Shown: positions 46,158 to 55,912, counted from the stretch's first letter. The stretch: 64,000 nt of DNA from Haloplanus vescus (GCF_900107665.1 NZ_FNQT01000001.1:417742-481741), one strand, 5' to 3'. Made by a program: numbers and translations. Notes: a model not told the origin generated them from the sequence alone.

Positions 46158-46502
46158 TCACTCGACGGTGAGCTTGGCTTCGAGTTCGCCCCGTTCGTCG
46201 AGTTCGGCGAGGATGTCGCTCCCGCCGATGAACTCGCCGTCGACGAACGTCTGCGGTGTCGTCTCCCACCCGCTGTGGGCTTCGAGGGCGTCGCGGAACT
46301 CGTCCACCGCCGGCAACACGTCGACCGTTTCGAAGTCCTCGACGTACTGGCTGATGAGTTCGAGGGCGCGCTGAGAGTAGCCACACTGGGGCATGAGGCG
46401 GTTGCCCTTCATGAACAGCACCACGTCGTTGTCCTCGATAGCGGCGTCGACTCGCTCTTGGACGGTATCGGCGTCGAGGTCGCTCCCGGGTTGGAACGTC
46501 AT
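46158..46502 (-). CDS. Monothiol glutaredoxin (CGYS active site)
   Basis: A 114-residue glutaredoxin-domain protein of the Grx4/GrxD type. An N-terminal helix (12-25) precedes VVLFMKGNRLMPQCGYSQRALELIS, with the active-site C40-G-Y-S43 in place of the usual CGFS. DGEFIGGSDILAEL matches the glutathione-binding and TxVPxxF region, with TPQTFVDG. Monothiol glutaredoxins carry [2Fe-2S] clusters. Haloarchaea use gamma-glutamylcysteine instead of glutathione, which fits changes in the thiol pocket. It is followed by purB on the same strand. Confidence 0.9.
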   Translation of the reverse strand: MTFQPGSDLDADTVQERVDAAIEDNDVVLFMKGNRLMPQCGYSQRALELISQYVEDFETVDVLPAVDEFRDALEAHSGWETTPQTFVDGEFIGGSDILAELDERGELEAKLTVE

Positions 46503-46560
46503 ACCAACACGTACGACACGACGGGTGAAAGGGGTTGCGCACCGCCGTCGGTCAGCGGCG

Positions 46561-47937
46561 TTACTCGGTCGCCAACTCCGACGCGCGCCCGACGTAGCCC
46601 GCGGGCGTCAGCGCGCGGAGTTCCTCACGGACCGACTCGTCGACGTCCAAGTCATCGAACAGGGCACGGAAGTCGTCGAGGGTCACGCGCTGGCCTCGGG
46701 TGAGCTCTTTCACGCGCTCGTAGGCCTCGGTGTCGCCCTCGCGACGGAGGATGGTCTGGACCGCCTCGCCGATGATTTCGGGCGTCGACTCCAGTTCCTC
46801 GCGCATCACCTGCTCGTTCGGCACGATTTTCTCTAAGCCCGCCTCGGTCTTGCGGTAGGCGATGAGACAGTGGCCGAGCGCCGCGCCCATGTTCCGCTTG
46901 ACGGTGGAGTCCGAGAGGTCACGCTGGAGTCGAGAGGTGGTGACGTAGTCGGCGAGGAAGGTCAGGTCGGAGTTGGCCTTCGAGAGGTTGCCCTCGCTGT
47001 TCTCGAAGTCGATGGGGTTGACCTTGTGGGGCATCGTCGACGACCCCGTCTCGCCCTCGACGGCGCGCTGGCCGAGATAGCGGTCGGAGACGTAGAGCCA
47101 CGCGTCCCGGTCCAAATCGAGGAGGACGTTGTTGACGCCGCGGAGGGCGTCGAAGAGCGCCGCGATGTCGTCACAGGGGTTGACCTGCGTCGCGAGGGGC
47201 GTGTGGTCCAACCCCAGTCCCGTCACGAACTCGCGAGCGAAGGCGGGCCAGTCCACGTCCGGATAGGCGGCGTCGTGAGCGGCGTAGGTGCCCGAGGCGC
47301 CCGCGAGTTTGCCCGCGAGGCCATCGGCGGCGTCGCGAACCCGACCCAGCGTCTGCCCGAGGCGGGCGGCGACGACGGCCATCTCCTTGCCGAAGGTGGT
47401 CGGCGTCGCCGGTTGGCCGTGGGTGCGGGCGAGCATCGGCGTGTCGCGGTAGTCGCGGGCGAGCGAAGCGAGTTGGTCACGCACGTCTTCCAGCGCGGGG
47501 ACGAGTACGTCCTCCACGGCGGGTTTGAGGAGGAGGCGGTGCGCGAGGTTGTTCACGTCCTCGCTGGTCAGGCCGAAGTGAATCCACGGGTAGAGCGACT
47601 CGTCGGTTCGCGTCCGCAGGAAGTACTCCACGGCCTTCACGTCGTGATTCGTGGCGGAATAGCCCTCGGCACCCTCGGTTTCGAGACGCTTGACGAGGCG
47701 GGCGTCCTCGGCGTCGAACGACTCGTAGCAGTCCCGAAGCGCCGCGGGGTCGTCGACGGTGACTGGCGTCGCGTCGAGGTCGGCCAGCGCGAGCAAGTAT
47801 TCGACTTCGACGCGGACGCGGGCGCGCATGAGTGCCGACTCGCTGGCGTAGGGCACCAGCGGTTCGGTGTAGCGAGCGTAGCGCCCGTCGAGCGGCGAGA
47901 CGGCCGCGAGCGGGTCGCTCCGTGGTAAATCGGTCAT
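46561..47937 (-). CDS. purB: Adenylosuccinate lyase
   Basis: A 458-residue fumarase/aspartase-superfamily enzyme that cleaves SAICAR and adenylosuccinate in purine synthesis. The signature loop GETGSSTMPHKVNPIDFEN is near residues 298-316. HGQPATPTTFGKEMA and the early SPLDGRYARYTEPL are conserved. It is divergent from the purNH fusion. The ATG at 47937 is chosen because the frame stays open on the same strand for far longer (to 49617) purely as antisense of purNH, with no homology. Confidence 0.96.
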   Translation of the reverse strand: MTDLPRSDPLAAVSPLDGRYARYTEPLVPYASESALMRARVRVEVEYLLALADLDATPVTVDDPAALRDCYESFDAEDARLVKRLETEGAEGYSATNHDVKAVEYFLRTRTDESLYPWIHFGLTSEDVNNLAHRLLLKPAVEDVLVPALEDVRDQLASLARDYRDTPMLARTHGQPATPTTFGKEMAVVAARLGQTLGRVRDAADGLAGKLAGASGTYAAHDAAYPDVDWPAFAREFVTGLGLDHTPLATQVNPCDDIAALFDALRGVNNVLLDLDRDAWLYVSDRYLGQRAVEGETGSSTMPHKVNPIDFENSEGNLSKANSDLTFLADYVTTSRLQRDLSDSTVKRNMGAALGHCLIAYRKTEAGLEKIVPNEQVMREELESTPEIIGEAVQTILRREGDTEAYERVKELTRGQRVTLDDFRALFDDLDVDESVREELRALTPAGYVGRASELATE

Positions 47938-48045
47938 ACTGCGCTGTGGCCGTGGGTGACGCAAAAACGTGCCGGTCGGCTCGGAGCGACGGGCGCGCCC
48001 ACGAGAGTCGGAACTGTTTTTCCCTCGCGCGGACCTCCCACGACC

Positions 48046-49623
48046 ATGCTCCGAATCGCGGGTCTCGCCGGCAATCGCGGACGGAACCTGATGCACATCG
48101 CGGACATGGCACCCGGCGGCGCCGAGGTGGCAGTGGTCCTGACGGATGACGAATCGGCACCGGCGCTCTCGGCGGCAGCCGACCGAGGGATTCCGACGGA
48201 AGTTGTCGAGCGCGGCGACGAGGAATCGCACGCCGACCACGAGGAACGCGTCCTCGCCCACCTCGACGACTACGAGTTCGACCTGGTCTGTCTCGACGGC
48301 TACATGCGCGTCCTCTCGGGCGACTGCCTCGACGCCCTGCCGACCGTGTTGAATATCCATCCCTCGCTCCTGCCCGCCTTCCGCGGCGAGGACGCCCACC
48401 AGCAGGCACTCGACGCCGGCGTCCGGACCACGGGCTGTACCGTCCACGTCGCCACCGAGGAACTCGACGCCGGCCCCATCGTCACGCAGGAGGCGGTGCC
48501 GGTCCACGAGGGCGACGACGCCGACGACCTGAAAGAGCGCGTCCTCTACCGGGCGGAGTTCAAGGCGTATCCGCGCGCCGTCCGCTGGTTCGCCGAGGAC
48601 CGCGTCACCGTCGACGACGACGGCGTCACTGTCGAGGGCGACGAGGCAGGCCAGTTCCCTGCCCGGCGCGTCGTCTCCGACGACCGGAGTCGGACGCTTC
48701 GCTACGGCGAGAACCCCCACCAGGACGCGGCGCTCTACGCCGACGCCGCGAGCGACGCCGCGAGCGTCGTCCACGCCGACCAGTTGAACGAGGGCGCGAA
48801 GGCGCTGTCGTACAACAACTACAACGACGCCGACGCCGCGCTCGACCTGGTCCGCGAGTTCGACGACCCCGCGGCGGCGGTCATCAAACACACCAACCCG
48901 GCGGGGTGTGCGACGGCCGACTCGCTGGCCGACGCCTACGCCGACGCCCTCTCGACGGACGAGATGAGCGCCTTCGGCGGCATCGTGGCGCTCAACCGCA
49001 CCTGCGACGCCGACACCGCGTCGGCCATCGTCGAGTCGTTCAAGGAAGTCGTCGTCGCGCCGGGCTACACCGACGGCGCCCTCGACGTCCTCACCGAGAA
49101 GGACAACCTCCGCGTCCTCGACGTGGGCGAACTGAGCGGGGACCGCGGCGCACTGACGGAGAAACCGCTCACCGGCGGCCGACTCGTCCAAGAGCGCGAC
49201 GACTGGGTGCCGACGCGCGACGACCTCGAAATCGTCACGGAGCGTGCGCCGACCGACGAGGAAATCGAGACGATGCTGTTCGCGTGGCGGACGCTCAAAC
49301 ACGTCAAGTCCAACGGCATCCTGTTCGCGACGGGCACGGAGACGGTGGGCGTCGGCATGGGACAGGTCAGCCGCGTCGACGCCGTGCGACTCGCGGCGAT
49401 GAAAGCCGAGGAACACGCCGAGGGCAAGTCCGCGGAGGGTGCAGTGATGGCCTCGGACGCCTTCTTCCCGTTCCCGGACGGCATCGAGGAGGCGGCGAAG
49501 TCGGGCATCGCCGCCGTGATTCAGCCGGGCGGCTCCGTCAACGACGAGGACGTCATCGCCGCTGCCGACGAACACGACATGGCGATGGCCTTCACCGGCA
49601 AGCGGACGTTCCGACACGACTGA
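48046..49623 (+). CDS. purNH: PurN-PurH fusion: GAR transformylase plus AICAR transformylase
   Basis: A 525-residue fusion. Residues 1-195 are PurN-type GAR formyltransferase with catalytic N103, H105 ([16 protein letters not shown]) and D141 ([13 protein letters not shown]). Residues about 215-525 are the AICAR formyltransferase domain of Pur[47 protein letters not shown], and [25 protein letters not shown]. No IMP cyclohydrolase (MGS) domain is present, so a separate archaeal PurO is expected elsewhere. The fusion is known in haloarchaea. It is divergent from purB. Confidence 0.93.
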   Translation: MLRIAGLAGNRGRNLMHIADMAPGGAEVAVVLTDDESAPALSAAADRGIPTEVVERGDEESHADHEERVLAHLDDYEFDLVCLDGYMRVLSGDCLDALPTVLNIHPSLLPAFRGEDAHQQALDAGVRTTGCTVHVATEELDAGPIVTQEAVPVHEGDDADDLKERVLYRAEFKAYPRAVRWFAEDRVTVDDDGVTVEGDEAGQFPARRVVSDDRSRTLRYGENPHQDAALYADAASDAASVVHADQLNEGAKALSYNNYNDADAALDLVREFDDPAAAVIKHTNPAGCATADSLADAYADALSTDEMSAFGGIVALNRTCDADTASAIVESFKEVVVAPGYTDGALDVLTEKDNLRVLDVGELSGDRGALTEKPLTGGRLVQERDDWVPTRDDLEIVTERAPTDEEIETMLFAWRTLKHVKSNGILFATGTETVGVGMGQVSRVDAVRLAAMKAEEHAEGKSAEGAVMASDAFFPFPDGIEEAAKSGIAAVIQPGGSVNDEDVIAAADEHDMAMAFTGKRTFRHD

Positions 49624-49668
49624 GCACCCCGTCGCGGAAGGGAACCTGCAGACAATTACCGCATCCGT

Positions 49669-50016
49669 CTAGCCCAGCAGTAGTTCTGGTGTCGTCAGGA
49701 TGAGAACGATGAGCACGGCGGGGACGCCAACCGCCAGTATTCGCAGTACGCCCACTAGGCGGCGCCGATTCGGTGGCAGCGATTCGGCGACGCCAGAGCA
49801 CGCGAACGAGATGCCTAAGAAGAGAAATAGGTGTGAGGCGCCGAGTACGAGGCCGAAGTACAGCCACCCGAGCAGCGAGAGAGCCGAGAAGAGCAAGAAG
49901 AGGTATCCCTTCCGCTGTCCGTCCGGTTCGCGAAACAGTATCTGTGAGAGTCTGTCCACACGCGCCCCCAGAGGAGCCACCTCGTAAACTGTTTGGATGG
50001 CTGAAACGTGGGTCAC
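49669..50016 (-). CDS. Small membrane protein of unknown function
   Basis: A 115-residue protein from GTG 50016 (VTHVSAIQTVYEVAPLG). Three or four membrane segments are predicted: YLFLLFSALSLLGWLYFGLVLGASHLFLFLGISFACSGVAESL and ILAVGVPAVLIVLILTTPELLLG. The loop between contains PPNRRRLVG. The GTG is chosen as the longer frame to 50331 is antisense of purK. It is divergent from purK (start at 50114, gap 97 bases). No family is recognised. Confidence 0.65.
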   Translation of the reverse strand: MTHVSAIQTVYEVAPLGARVDRLSQILFREPDGQRKGYLFLLFSALSLLGWLYFGLVLGASHLFLFLGISFACSGVAESLPPNRRRLVGVLRILAVGVPAVLIVLILTTPELLLG

Positions 50017-50113
50017 AGTCTCGCGTCGGAACCGTCGTCCAACAGGTCGTGCGAGTCCCCGTTCTCCGCCCCGTTCAACAACGTTTAAGCGCGACTCGGC
50101 ACCACGACCGGGT

Positions 50114-51277
50114 ATGACGATAACCGTCCCCGGACCGACGCTCGGCGTCGTCGGCGGTGGCCAACTCGGCCGGATGATAGCCGAGGCGGCCGCGCCACTC
50201 GGCGTCGAGGTAATCGTTCTCGACCCGACGCCGGACTGTCCGGCCGCACCGGTCGCTCGCGACCAAATCGTCGGCGACTTCGACGACCCGGAGGCAATCG
50301 GCCGACTGGCCGAGCGCACCGACGCGCTCACCTACGAAATCGAGCTCGCGGACCCGGACCACCTCGCGAGTGCGAGCGAGGACGCGGACGTGCCGGTCCA
50401 CCCGACGCCCGAGACGCTCCGGACGATTCAGGACAAGTTCGCGGAGAAGGAGATGCTCTCGGCGGCCGATATTCCGGTTCCCGACTACCGCCGCGTCGAC
50501 TCGGTGGCAGACCTCGAAGCCGCCGTCGAGGAGTTCGGCGCCGTCATGCTGAAGGCGCGCCACGGTGGCTACGACGGCCGGGGGAATATCCCCGTCCACT
50601 CGGTCGACGAAGCCGAAGACGCGATTCGGGAAGTCGGGTCGCTCGACGACCCGAACGCTCTCGCGGAGACGTTCGTCGACTTCGAGCGCGAAGTCTCGGT
50701 CATCGGCGTGCAGGGCGCCGACGAGGTGCGGACCTTCCCCGTCGGCGAGAACGTTCACGAGGAGGAGATTCTCCGCGAGACTATCGTCCCGGCGCGGATG
50801 AGCACGGCGACGGCGGAGCGCGCCCAGACCGTCGCCCGCGAAGTGCTCGACGCCCTCGACGGCCGGGGCGTGTTCGGCATCGAACTGTTCGAGACGCCCG
50901 ACAGCGAGATTCTGGTGAACGAAATCGCGCCCCGCCCCCACAACTCCGGGCACTGGAGCATCGAGGGCGCGGTCACCTCGCAGTTCGAACAGCACGCCCG
51001 CGCGGTGCTCGGGTGGCCACTCGGCTCGACCAAACAGCGCGCGCCGACGGTGAGCGCGAACATCCTCGGCACCGTCGACGAGACGCAACCGGCGGAAGTC
51101 GCCGGCATCGAGAACGTCCTCAAGAGTGAGGCGGCCCACCTCCACTGGTACGGCAAAGAGCAGGTGTACCCGCTGCGAAAGATGGGCCACATCACGGCGA
51201 CGGCGGAGGACGGCGGCGACGTGACCGACCTGCTGGAATCGACACGCGAACTGCGCGACAGCCTCACCTTCCAATGA
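50114..51277 (+). CDS. purK: N5-carboxyaminoimidazole ribonucleotide synthetase
   Basis: A 387-residue ATP-grasp enzyme that carboxylates AIR with ATP and bicarbonate. The N-terminal preATP-grasp Rossmann motif is GVVGGGQLGRMIAEAAAPLG (11-30). ATP-grasp residues include MLKARHGGYDGRGN near 147 and the catalytic-metal segment FGIELFETPDSEILVNEIAPRPHNSGHW near 260. The ATG 50114 is the family start. It overlaps purE by four bases (ATGA), as usual for this pair. Confidence 0.96.
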   Translation: MTITVPGPTLGVVGGGQLGRMIAEAAAPLGVEVIVLDPTPDCPAAPVARDQIVGDFDDPEAIGRLAERTDALTYEIELADPDHLASASEDADVPVHPTPETLRTIQDKFAEKEMLSAADIPVPDYRRVDSVADLEAAVEEFGAVMLKARHGGYDGRGNIPVHSVDEAEDAIREVGSLDDPNALAETFVDFEREVSVIGVQGADEVRTFPVGENVHEEEILRETIVPARMSTATAERAQTVAREVLDALDGRGVFGIELFETPDSEILVNEIAPRPHNSGHWSIEGAVTSQFEQHARAVLGWPLGSTKQRAPTVSANILGTVDETQPAEVAGIENVLKSEAAHLHWYGKEQVYPLRKMGHITATAEDGGDVTDLLESTRELRDSLTFQ

Positions 51278-51891
51278 GCGACGGCATCGACTCCCTCATC
51301 GACGAACTGCACGCACAGGCCGATGACCCAGCCCCGAGCGAGGAGACGCCCGAGGTGGGCATCATCATGGGGTCCGACTCGGACCTCGACGTGATGGCGG
51401 GCGCGTACGACGCCCTCCGCGAACTCGGGTTCGCCGAGCAGACGGAGTACGACGACCCGACGGAGGCACGCTTCACCTTCGAGAGCTACGTCGTCTCGGC
51501 CCACCGGACGCCGGACCTGATGTACGCCTACGGCGAGACGGCGGCCGACCGGGGACTAGATGTTATCGTCGCGGGCGCGGGCGGGAAGTCCGCCGACCTG
51601 CCGAACATGACGGCGTCTATCGCCTATCCGCTTCCGGTCATCGGCGTCCCCGTTCAGGAGAAGTCGGTGGATTCGGTCATCGGCATGCCGACGGGCGCGC
51701 CTATCGTCGCCGTCGACGCGGGGAAATCGTACAACGCGGCGCTGTCGGCCGTCCAGATTCTCGGGCGCGAACACGACGAACTGGTCGACCGATTGGAAGC
51801 CGAACACGCAGAGTTGCGGGCGGGCGTCGCCGACGTGTCGCAATCGCTGCACGACCACGGTATCGACGGGTTCCGCGAGCGACGAGAGTGA
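51274..51891 (+). CDS. purE: N5-carboxyaminoimidazole ribonucleotide mutase
   Basis: A 205-residue PurE that converts N5-CAIR to CAIR. The substrate-binding motif IIMGSDSDLDVM is at about residues 30-41, followed by SAHRTPD, GAGGKSADLPNMTA and VPVQEKSVDSVIGMPTGAP. It has a longer linker with two extra acidic stretches (about 1-28 and 55-70) than bacterial PurE (about 160-170 residues). It is the terminal gene of the purKE pair. Confidence 0.95.
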   Translation: MSDGIDSLIDELHAQADDPAPSEETPEVGIIMGSDSDLDVMAGAYDALRELGFAEQTEYDDPTEARFTFESYVVSAHRTPDLMYAYGETAADRGLDVIVAGAGGKSADLPNMTASIAYPLPVIGVPVQEKSVDSVIGMPTGAPIVAVDAGKSYNAALSAVQILGREHDELVDRLEAEHAELRAGVADVSQSLHDHGIDGFRERRE

Positions 51892-51963
51892 GAATCCCGC
51901 CCGGCGCGACAGGGCGTGAATCGGCAGAATACGGGCGTTATACCCCCGCAAATCGTGACGAGG

Positions 51964-51970
51964 CATAAAT
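51964..51970 (+). promoter_or_regulatory. TATA-like element of the nuo operon
   Basis: The sequence cataaat lies about 52-58 bases before ATG 52022, giving a 5' leader of about 25-30 nt if transcription starts 25 bases downstream. It is flanked by a six-base inverted repeat, ACCCCC at 51942-51947 and GGGGGT at 51981-51986. No Shine-Dalgarno sequence is evident before nuoA. Confidence 0.4.
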
Positions 51971-52021
51971 CAACGCTTATGGGGGTGGCCTCCTAACCGC
52001 CGAGACGACAGGAACTCAGGT

Positions 52022-52435
52022 ATGAATGAGTGGATAGCAATCGGTGCACTCGGCGTCGTCGGTGTCGGCATCCCCATCGGTATGATGGTGGTGTCCGCGC
52101 TTCTCCGACCGTCAATCACCGAACAAGGAAAGACCGTCATCTACGAGAGTGGTGAGGTCCCGACGGGAACGGCGCACGTCCAGTTCAACATCCAGTACTA
52201 CATGGTCGCGCTGCTGTTCCTCGTCTTCGACGTCGAGACCGTCCTGATCTTCCCGTGGACCCTGATCTATCGGTCCGCGCTGGAGAACGGGGCGACTCTC
52301 GGCCAGACCCTCGTGCCGATGCTGGTGTTCATCGGGGTTCTCGTCGTCGGTCTCGTCTGGGCCTGGCGGAACGGCGCGGTCGAGTGGGTCAAGAGTCCGC
52401 GTGCGAACCGTCGTAAAACGGAGCGTCAATCATGA
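52022..52435 (+). CDS. nuoA: NADH-quinone oxidoreductase-like subunit A
   Basis: A 137-residue NuoA/ND3 with three helices (about 5-27, 60-82 and 95-116). The conserved loop YESGEVPTGTAHVQFNIQYYMVALLFLVFDVETVLIFPW is visible. It is part of the membrane arm near the quinone chamber. It starts the eleven-gene operon and overlaps nuoB by four bases. Confidence 0.94.
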   Translation: MNEWIAIGALGVVGVGIPIGMMVVSALLRPSITEQGKTVIYESGEVPTGTAHVQFNIQYYMVALLFLVFDVETVLIFPWTLIYRSALENGATLGQTLVPMLVFIGVLVVGLVWAWRNGAVEWVKSPRANRRKTERQS

Positions 52436-53139
52436 GTAGTGAACAGGAACGATTCGTCACCGACACACGGCAGGTAGGAAACGAGACACGCGACGCCCGT
52501 CTCGGGGCGTCGGGAACCGACAACCGGTTCAACTCAAAACTTCGCGAGGCGTTCGGCTCGTCGCCGTTCATCCTCACGAAGTTCGACCGATTCATGGAGT
52601 GGGTGCGTGGCTCCTCGATGTTCATGCTACAGTTCGGCATCGCTTGCTGTAGCATCGAGATGATGCACACGTACGCTGTCAAACACGACCTCGACCGCTT
52701 CGGGGCCGGCGTCCCGCGCGCGTCGCCGCGACAGGCGGACGTCATCATCGTCCCGGGGACCATCGTCTCGAAGTTCGCCCCGCGGATGAAGCGGGTCTAC
52801 GACCAGATGCCCGAACCCAAGTTCGTCGTCAGCATGGGGTCGTGTACCATCTCCGGCGGGCCGTTCCAGGAGGGGTACAACGTCGTGAAGGGGGCCGAGG
52901 AGGTCATCCCGGTCGACATCCACGTCCCCGGCTGTCCGCCGCGGCCGGAGGCGCTCATCTACGGCGTCGCCAAGCTGCAAGAGCGCATCGCCAACGGCGA
53001 GAGTTCGCCGGTGACGGTCAAGCCGTACGAACTCGAGAAGTTCAGCGACCTCGAACGCGACGAAGTTGTCGACAAGCTGTCCGACGAGATAGACGAAGAC
53101 GACCTCGTTATGCGTTATAACTGGGCCGATTCACCATGA
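52432..53139 (+). CDS. nuoB: NADH-quinone oxidoreductase-like subunit B
   Basis: A 235-residue NuoB carrying the N2 [4Fe-4S] cluster, the last electron carrier before quinone. The tandem CC in FGIACCSIEMMH is at about residues 74-75, and further Cys ligands are in GSCTISGGPF and VPGCPPRPEAL. An N-terminal polar extension of about 40 residues precedes the domain. It overlaps both neighbours by four bases. Confidence 0.95.
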   Translation: MSSEQERFVTDTRQVGNETRDARLGASGTDNRFNSKLREAFGSSPFILTKFDRFMEWVRGSSMFMLQFGIACCSIEMMHTYAVKHDLDRFGAGVPRASPRQADVIIVPGTIVSKFAPRMKRVYDQMPEPKFVVSMGSCTISGGPFQEGYNVVKGAEEVIPVDIHVPGCPPRPEALIYGVAKLQERIANGESSPVTVKPYELEKFSDLERDEVVDKLSDEIDEDDLVMRYNWADSP

Positions 53140-54800
53140 GTCTCGAAGAATCCCAGCCGGACACCGTCGAGTCCGCACAGACGACCGCCGAGGAAATCGA
53201 GTCGCTCATCGGCGAGTACGTCCTCGACCGAGACGACCACCTCAACGCGCCGGGCTTCGTCGTCCGCCCCGACGAGGTACAGGACGTGCTCTTCCGCCTG
53301 CGCGACGAGGCGGGGTACGACCACCTCTCCTGTGTCACCGCACAGGAGTACGAGGACCGCTACGAGTCTATCTACCATCTGAAAAAGTACGACGACCCGA
53401 CCGACGAGGTGAGCGTCGTCGTCCCGACGCCGACGGACGACCCCGTGAGCGAGTCCGCGGAACCCGTCTACCGCACCGCCGACTGGCACGAACGGGAGGC
53501 CTACGACCTCGTCGGCATCGAGTACGACGATCATCCGGACCTGCGTCGCATCCTCCTCCCCGAGACGTGGCAGGGCCACCCGCTCGGGCAGGATTACGAC
53601 CAGGACCGCCCGCAGATCGTCCCCCTGCGTGAACACGCCAACCCGCTGCAGGAGGACCACAAGAGCGACGCGGGCGACACGATGTTCCTGAACATCGGCC
53701 CGCACCACCCGGCGACTCACGGCGTCCTCCACCTCAAGACCGTCCTCGACGGCGAGCAGGTGGTCGACGTGGAGTCCGACATCGGCTACCTCCACCGCTG
53801 CGAGGAGCAGATCTGTCAGCAGGGCACCTACCGCTACCAGATCATGCCGTACCCGGACCGCTGGGACTACATCTCGGCGGGCCTGCTCAACGAGTGGGCG
53901 TACGCCCGCGTTGCGGAGGACCTCGCGGACATCGAGGTGCCGGAGTACGCACAGATCATCCGGACGATGGGCGCCGAACTCTGCCGCATCGCGGCGCACA
54001 TGCTCGCGGTCGGTACCTTCGCGCTCGACGTGTACGGCGACTTCACCGCCATCTTCATGTACGCCGTCCGGGACCGCGAGAAGACACAGAACATCCTCGA
54101 AGAGCTGACCGGCCAGCGCCTGATGTTCAACTACTTCCGACTCGGTGGTGTGGTCTGGGACCTGCCCGAACCGCGCGAGGACTTCTTCGAAATGGTCCGT
54201 GACTTCCTCGACGACCTTCCGGAGGCCCTCGAGGAGTACCACGACCTCATCTCGGCGAACGAGATTCTGCAGGCCCGGACCGTCGACACGGGCGTCCTGC
54301 CGCCGGAAGTCGCCAAGAGCTACGGCGCGACGGGCCCCGTCGCTCGCGGGTCGGGCATCGACTACGACCTGCGCCGTGACGACCCCTACGGCTACTACGA
54401 CGAACTCGACTGGGACGTGTGCGTCGAGGACGGCTGTGACAACTACAGCCGCCTGCTCGTCCGCCTGCGCGAAGTCGAGGAGTCGGCGAAGATCATCGAG
54501 CAGTGTGTCGACCTGCTCGAAGATTGGCCGGAAGACGAGCGCAACATCCAGTCGAACGTGCCGCGGACCATCCGGCCGGACGACGACACGGAGGTCTACC
54601 GCGCCGTCGAAGGGGCGAAAGGCGAACTCGGCATCTACGTGCGAGCGGACGGGACGGAGAAACCGGCGCGGTTCAAGATTCGAAGCCCGTGTTTCTCCAA
54701 CCTCCAGACGCTCCCCGAGATGTCGAACGGCGAGTACATCCCGGACTTGGTCGCGGCGCTCGGCAGCCTCGACATCGTCCTCGGTGAGGTGGATCGCTGA
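53136..54800 (+). CDS. nuoCD: Fused NADH-quinone oxidoreductase-like subunit CD
   Basis: A 554-residue fusion. The NuoC part (about 1-165) ends in the motif WHEREAYDLVGIEYDDHPDLRRILLPETWQGHPLGQDY. The NuoD part (about 180-554) shows NIGPHHPATHGVLHLKTVLDGE, YLHRCEEQICQQGTYRYQ and ARFKIRSPCFSNLQTL. NuoD forms the quinone pocket with NuoB; its conserved HPATH and the C-terminal region are intact. Its TGA overlaps the nuoH ATG. Confidence 0.95.
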   Translation: MSLEESQPDTVESAQTTAEEIESLIGEYVLDRDDHLNAPGFVVRPDEVQDVLFRLRDEAGYDHLSCVTAQEYEDRYESIYHLKKYDDPTDEVSVVVPTPTDDPVSESAEPVYRTADWHEREAYDLVGIEYDDHPDLRRILLPETWQGHPLGQDYDQDRPQIVPLREHANPLQEDHKSDAGDTMFLNIGPHHPATHGVLHLKTVLDGEQVVDVESDIGYLHRCEEQICQQGTYRYQIMPYPDRWDYISAGLLNEWAYARVAEDLADIEVPEYAQIIRTMGAELCRIAAHMLAVGTFALDVYGDFTAIFMYAVRDREKTQNILEELTGQRLMFNYFRLGGVVWDLPEPREDFFEMVRDFLDDLPEALEEYHDLISANEILQARTVDTGVLPPEVAKSYGATGPVARGSGIDYDLRRDDPYGYYDELDWDVCVEDGCDNYSRLLVRLREVEESAKIIEQCVDLLEDWPEDERNIQSNVPRTIRPDDDTEVYRAVEGAKGELGIYVRADGTEKPARFKIRSPCFSNLQTLPEMSNGEYIPDLVAALGSLDIVLGEVDR

Positions 54801-55912
54801 TGGAACCGGTGGTCCTGCAGTCGGGGACAGCGACACCGACGGGCACCGCGAACGCCAGCGCGGCGGGACCGGTGACGACACTCCCCGAAACCATCTCCGG
54901 CGCGCTCGGACTCTCCGGCACCGTCGGTGACCTGGTGGGCGGACTCATCGGCGCCTTCCTCATCGCCAACATCATGCTGGCGATGACGGCGGTGGCCGGA
55001 CCGTGGGCCAAACGAAAGATTACGGCGGCGTTCACGGACCGCATCGCGGTCAACCGAATCGGGCCGTTCGGCCTGCTCATCATCGTCGCCGACGCCGTCC
55101 GTCTGCTCTCGAAAGAGCTCATCATCCCCGACGGCGTCGACCGGCCGGCGTGGGACATCGCACCCATCATCCTGCCGTTCTCGGCGCTGCTCGGCTTCGC
55201 GGTCATTCCGCTCGGGAGTGGCCTCCAGTTGGCCGACCCCGAGACGGGCATCGTGTTCGCGTTCGCGGCTGGCTCCATCGCGTCGCTCGGTCTCGTGATG
55301 GCCGGCTACGCCTCGAACAACAAGTACTCGCTGCTGGGGTCGCTGCGCTCCATCGCGCAGAACCTCGCTTACGAGATTCCGCTCGTCGTCACGGCAGCGT
55401 CGGTCATCATCTTCGCCGGCACGTTCCGGACGAGCGAAATCGTCGCTGCACAGACGGAGACGCTCGTGACGGTGGCCGGCATCGCCATTCCGGGCTGGTA
55501 CGCGTTCGTCAACCCGTTCGCGTTCGTCCTGTTCGTGATAGCGAACCTGGCCGAAATCGGTCGGAACCCCTTCGACATCCCGGAGGCACCGACCGAAATC
55601 GTCGCCGGGTACCAGACCGAGTACTCCAGCGTCTACTTCGTGCTGTTCTACCTCGGGGAGTTCATCCACATCTTCCTGGGCGGCGCGCTGATCGCCGTCC
55701 TCTTCCTCGGCGGCCCGGCGGGACCGGTCCTGCCCGGGTTCGTCTGGATGGTCATCAAGATGTGGGCGTTCTTCCTGTTCACGCAGTGGGCCCGCTCCGC
55801 GGTCCCGCGCGTGCGCATCGACCAGTTGATAGAAATCGGTTGGAAGGGGATGCTCGTGCTCTCCTTCGCTAACCTCGTCCTCACGGCAATCCTCGTGGGA
55901 GTGATCGCGTAA
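54800..55912 (+). CDS. nuoH: NADH-quinone oxidoreductase-like subunit H
   Basis: A 370-residue NuoH/ND1 with about eight or nine helices. The conserved ITAAFTDRIAVNRIGPFGLL and VIANLAEIGRNPFDIPEAPTEIVAGYQTEYS (the E-channel loop) are present. A hydrophilic Thr/Ser-rich N-terminus of about 35 residues is extra. ATG 54800 is at the TGATG overlap. It anchors the peripheral arm to the membrane. Confidence 0.95.
   Translation: MEPVVLQSGTATPTGTANASAAGPVTTLPETISGALGLSGTVGDLVGGLIGAFLIANIMLAMTAVAGPWAKRKITAAFTDRIAVNRIGPFGLLIIVADAVRLLSKELIIPDGVDRPAWDIAPIILPFSALLGFAVIPLGSGLQLADPETGIVFAFAAGSIASLGLVMAGYASNNKYSLLGSLRSIAQNLAYEIPLVVTAASVIIFAGTFRTSEIVAAQTETLVTVAGIAIPGWYAFVNPFAFVLFVIANLAEIGRNPFDIPEAPTEIVAGYQTEYSSVYFVLFYLGEFIHIFLGGALIAVLFLGGPAGPVLPGFVWMVIKMWAFFLFTQWARSAVPRVRIDQLIEIGWKGMLVLSFANLVLTAILVGVIA

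Noticed and set aside
46561-49617. A 1018-codon open frame on the minus strand across purB and purNH
   Set aside because: Only the part from 47937 matches purB. The rest is antisense of the purNH fusion, open because of high GC at third positions.
51942-51986. ACCCCC/GGGGGT inverted repeat around the nuo TATA element
   Set aside because: Only six bases long in a GC-rich genome, so chance is likely; recorded with the promoter entry only.
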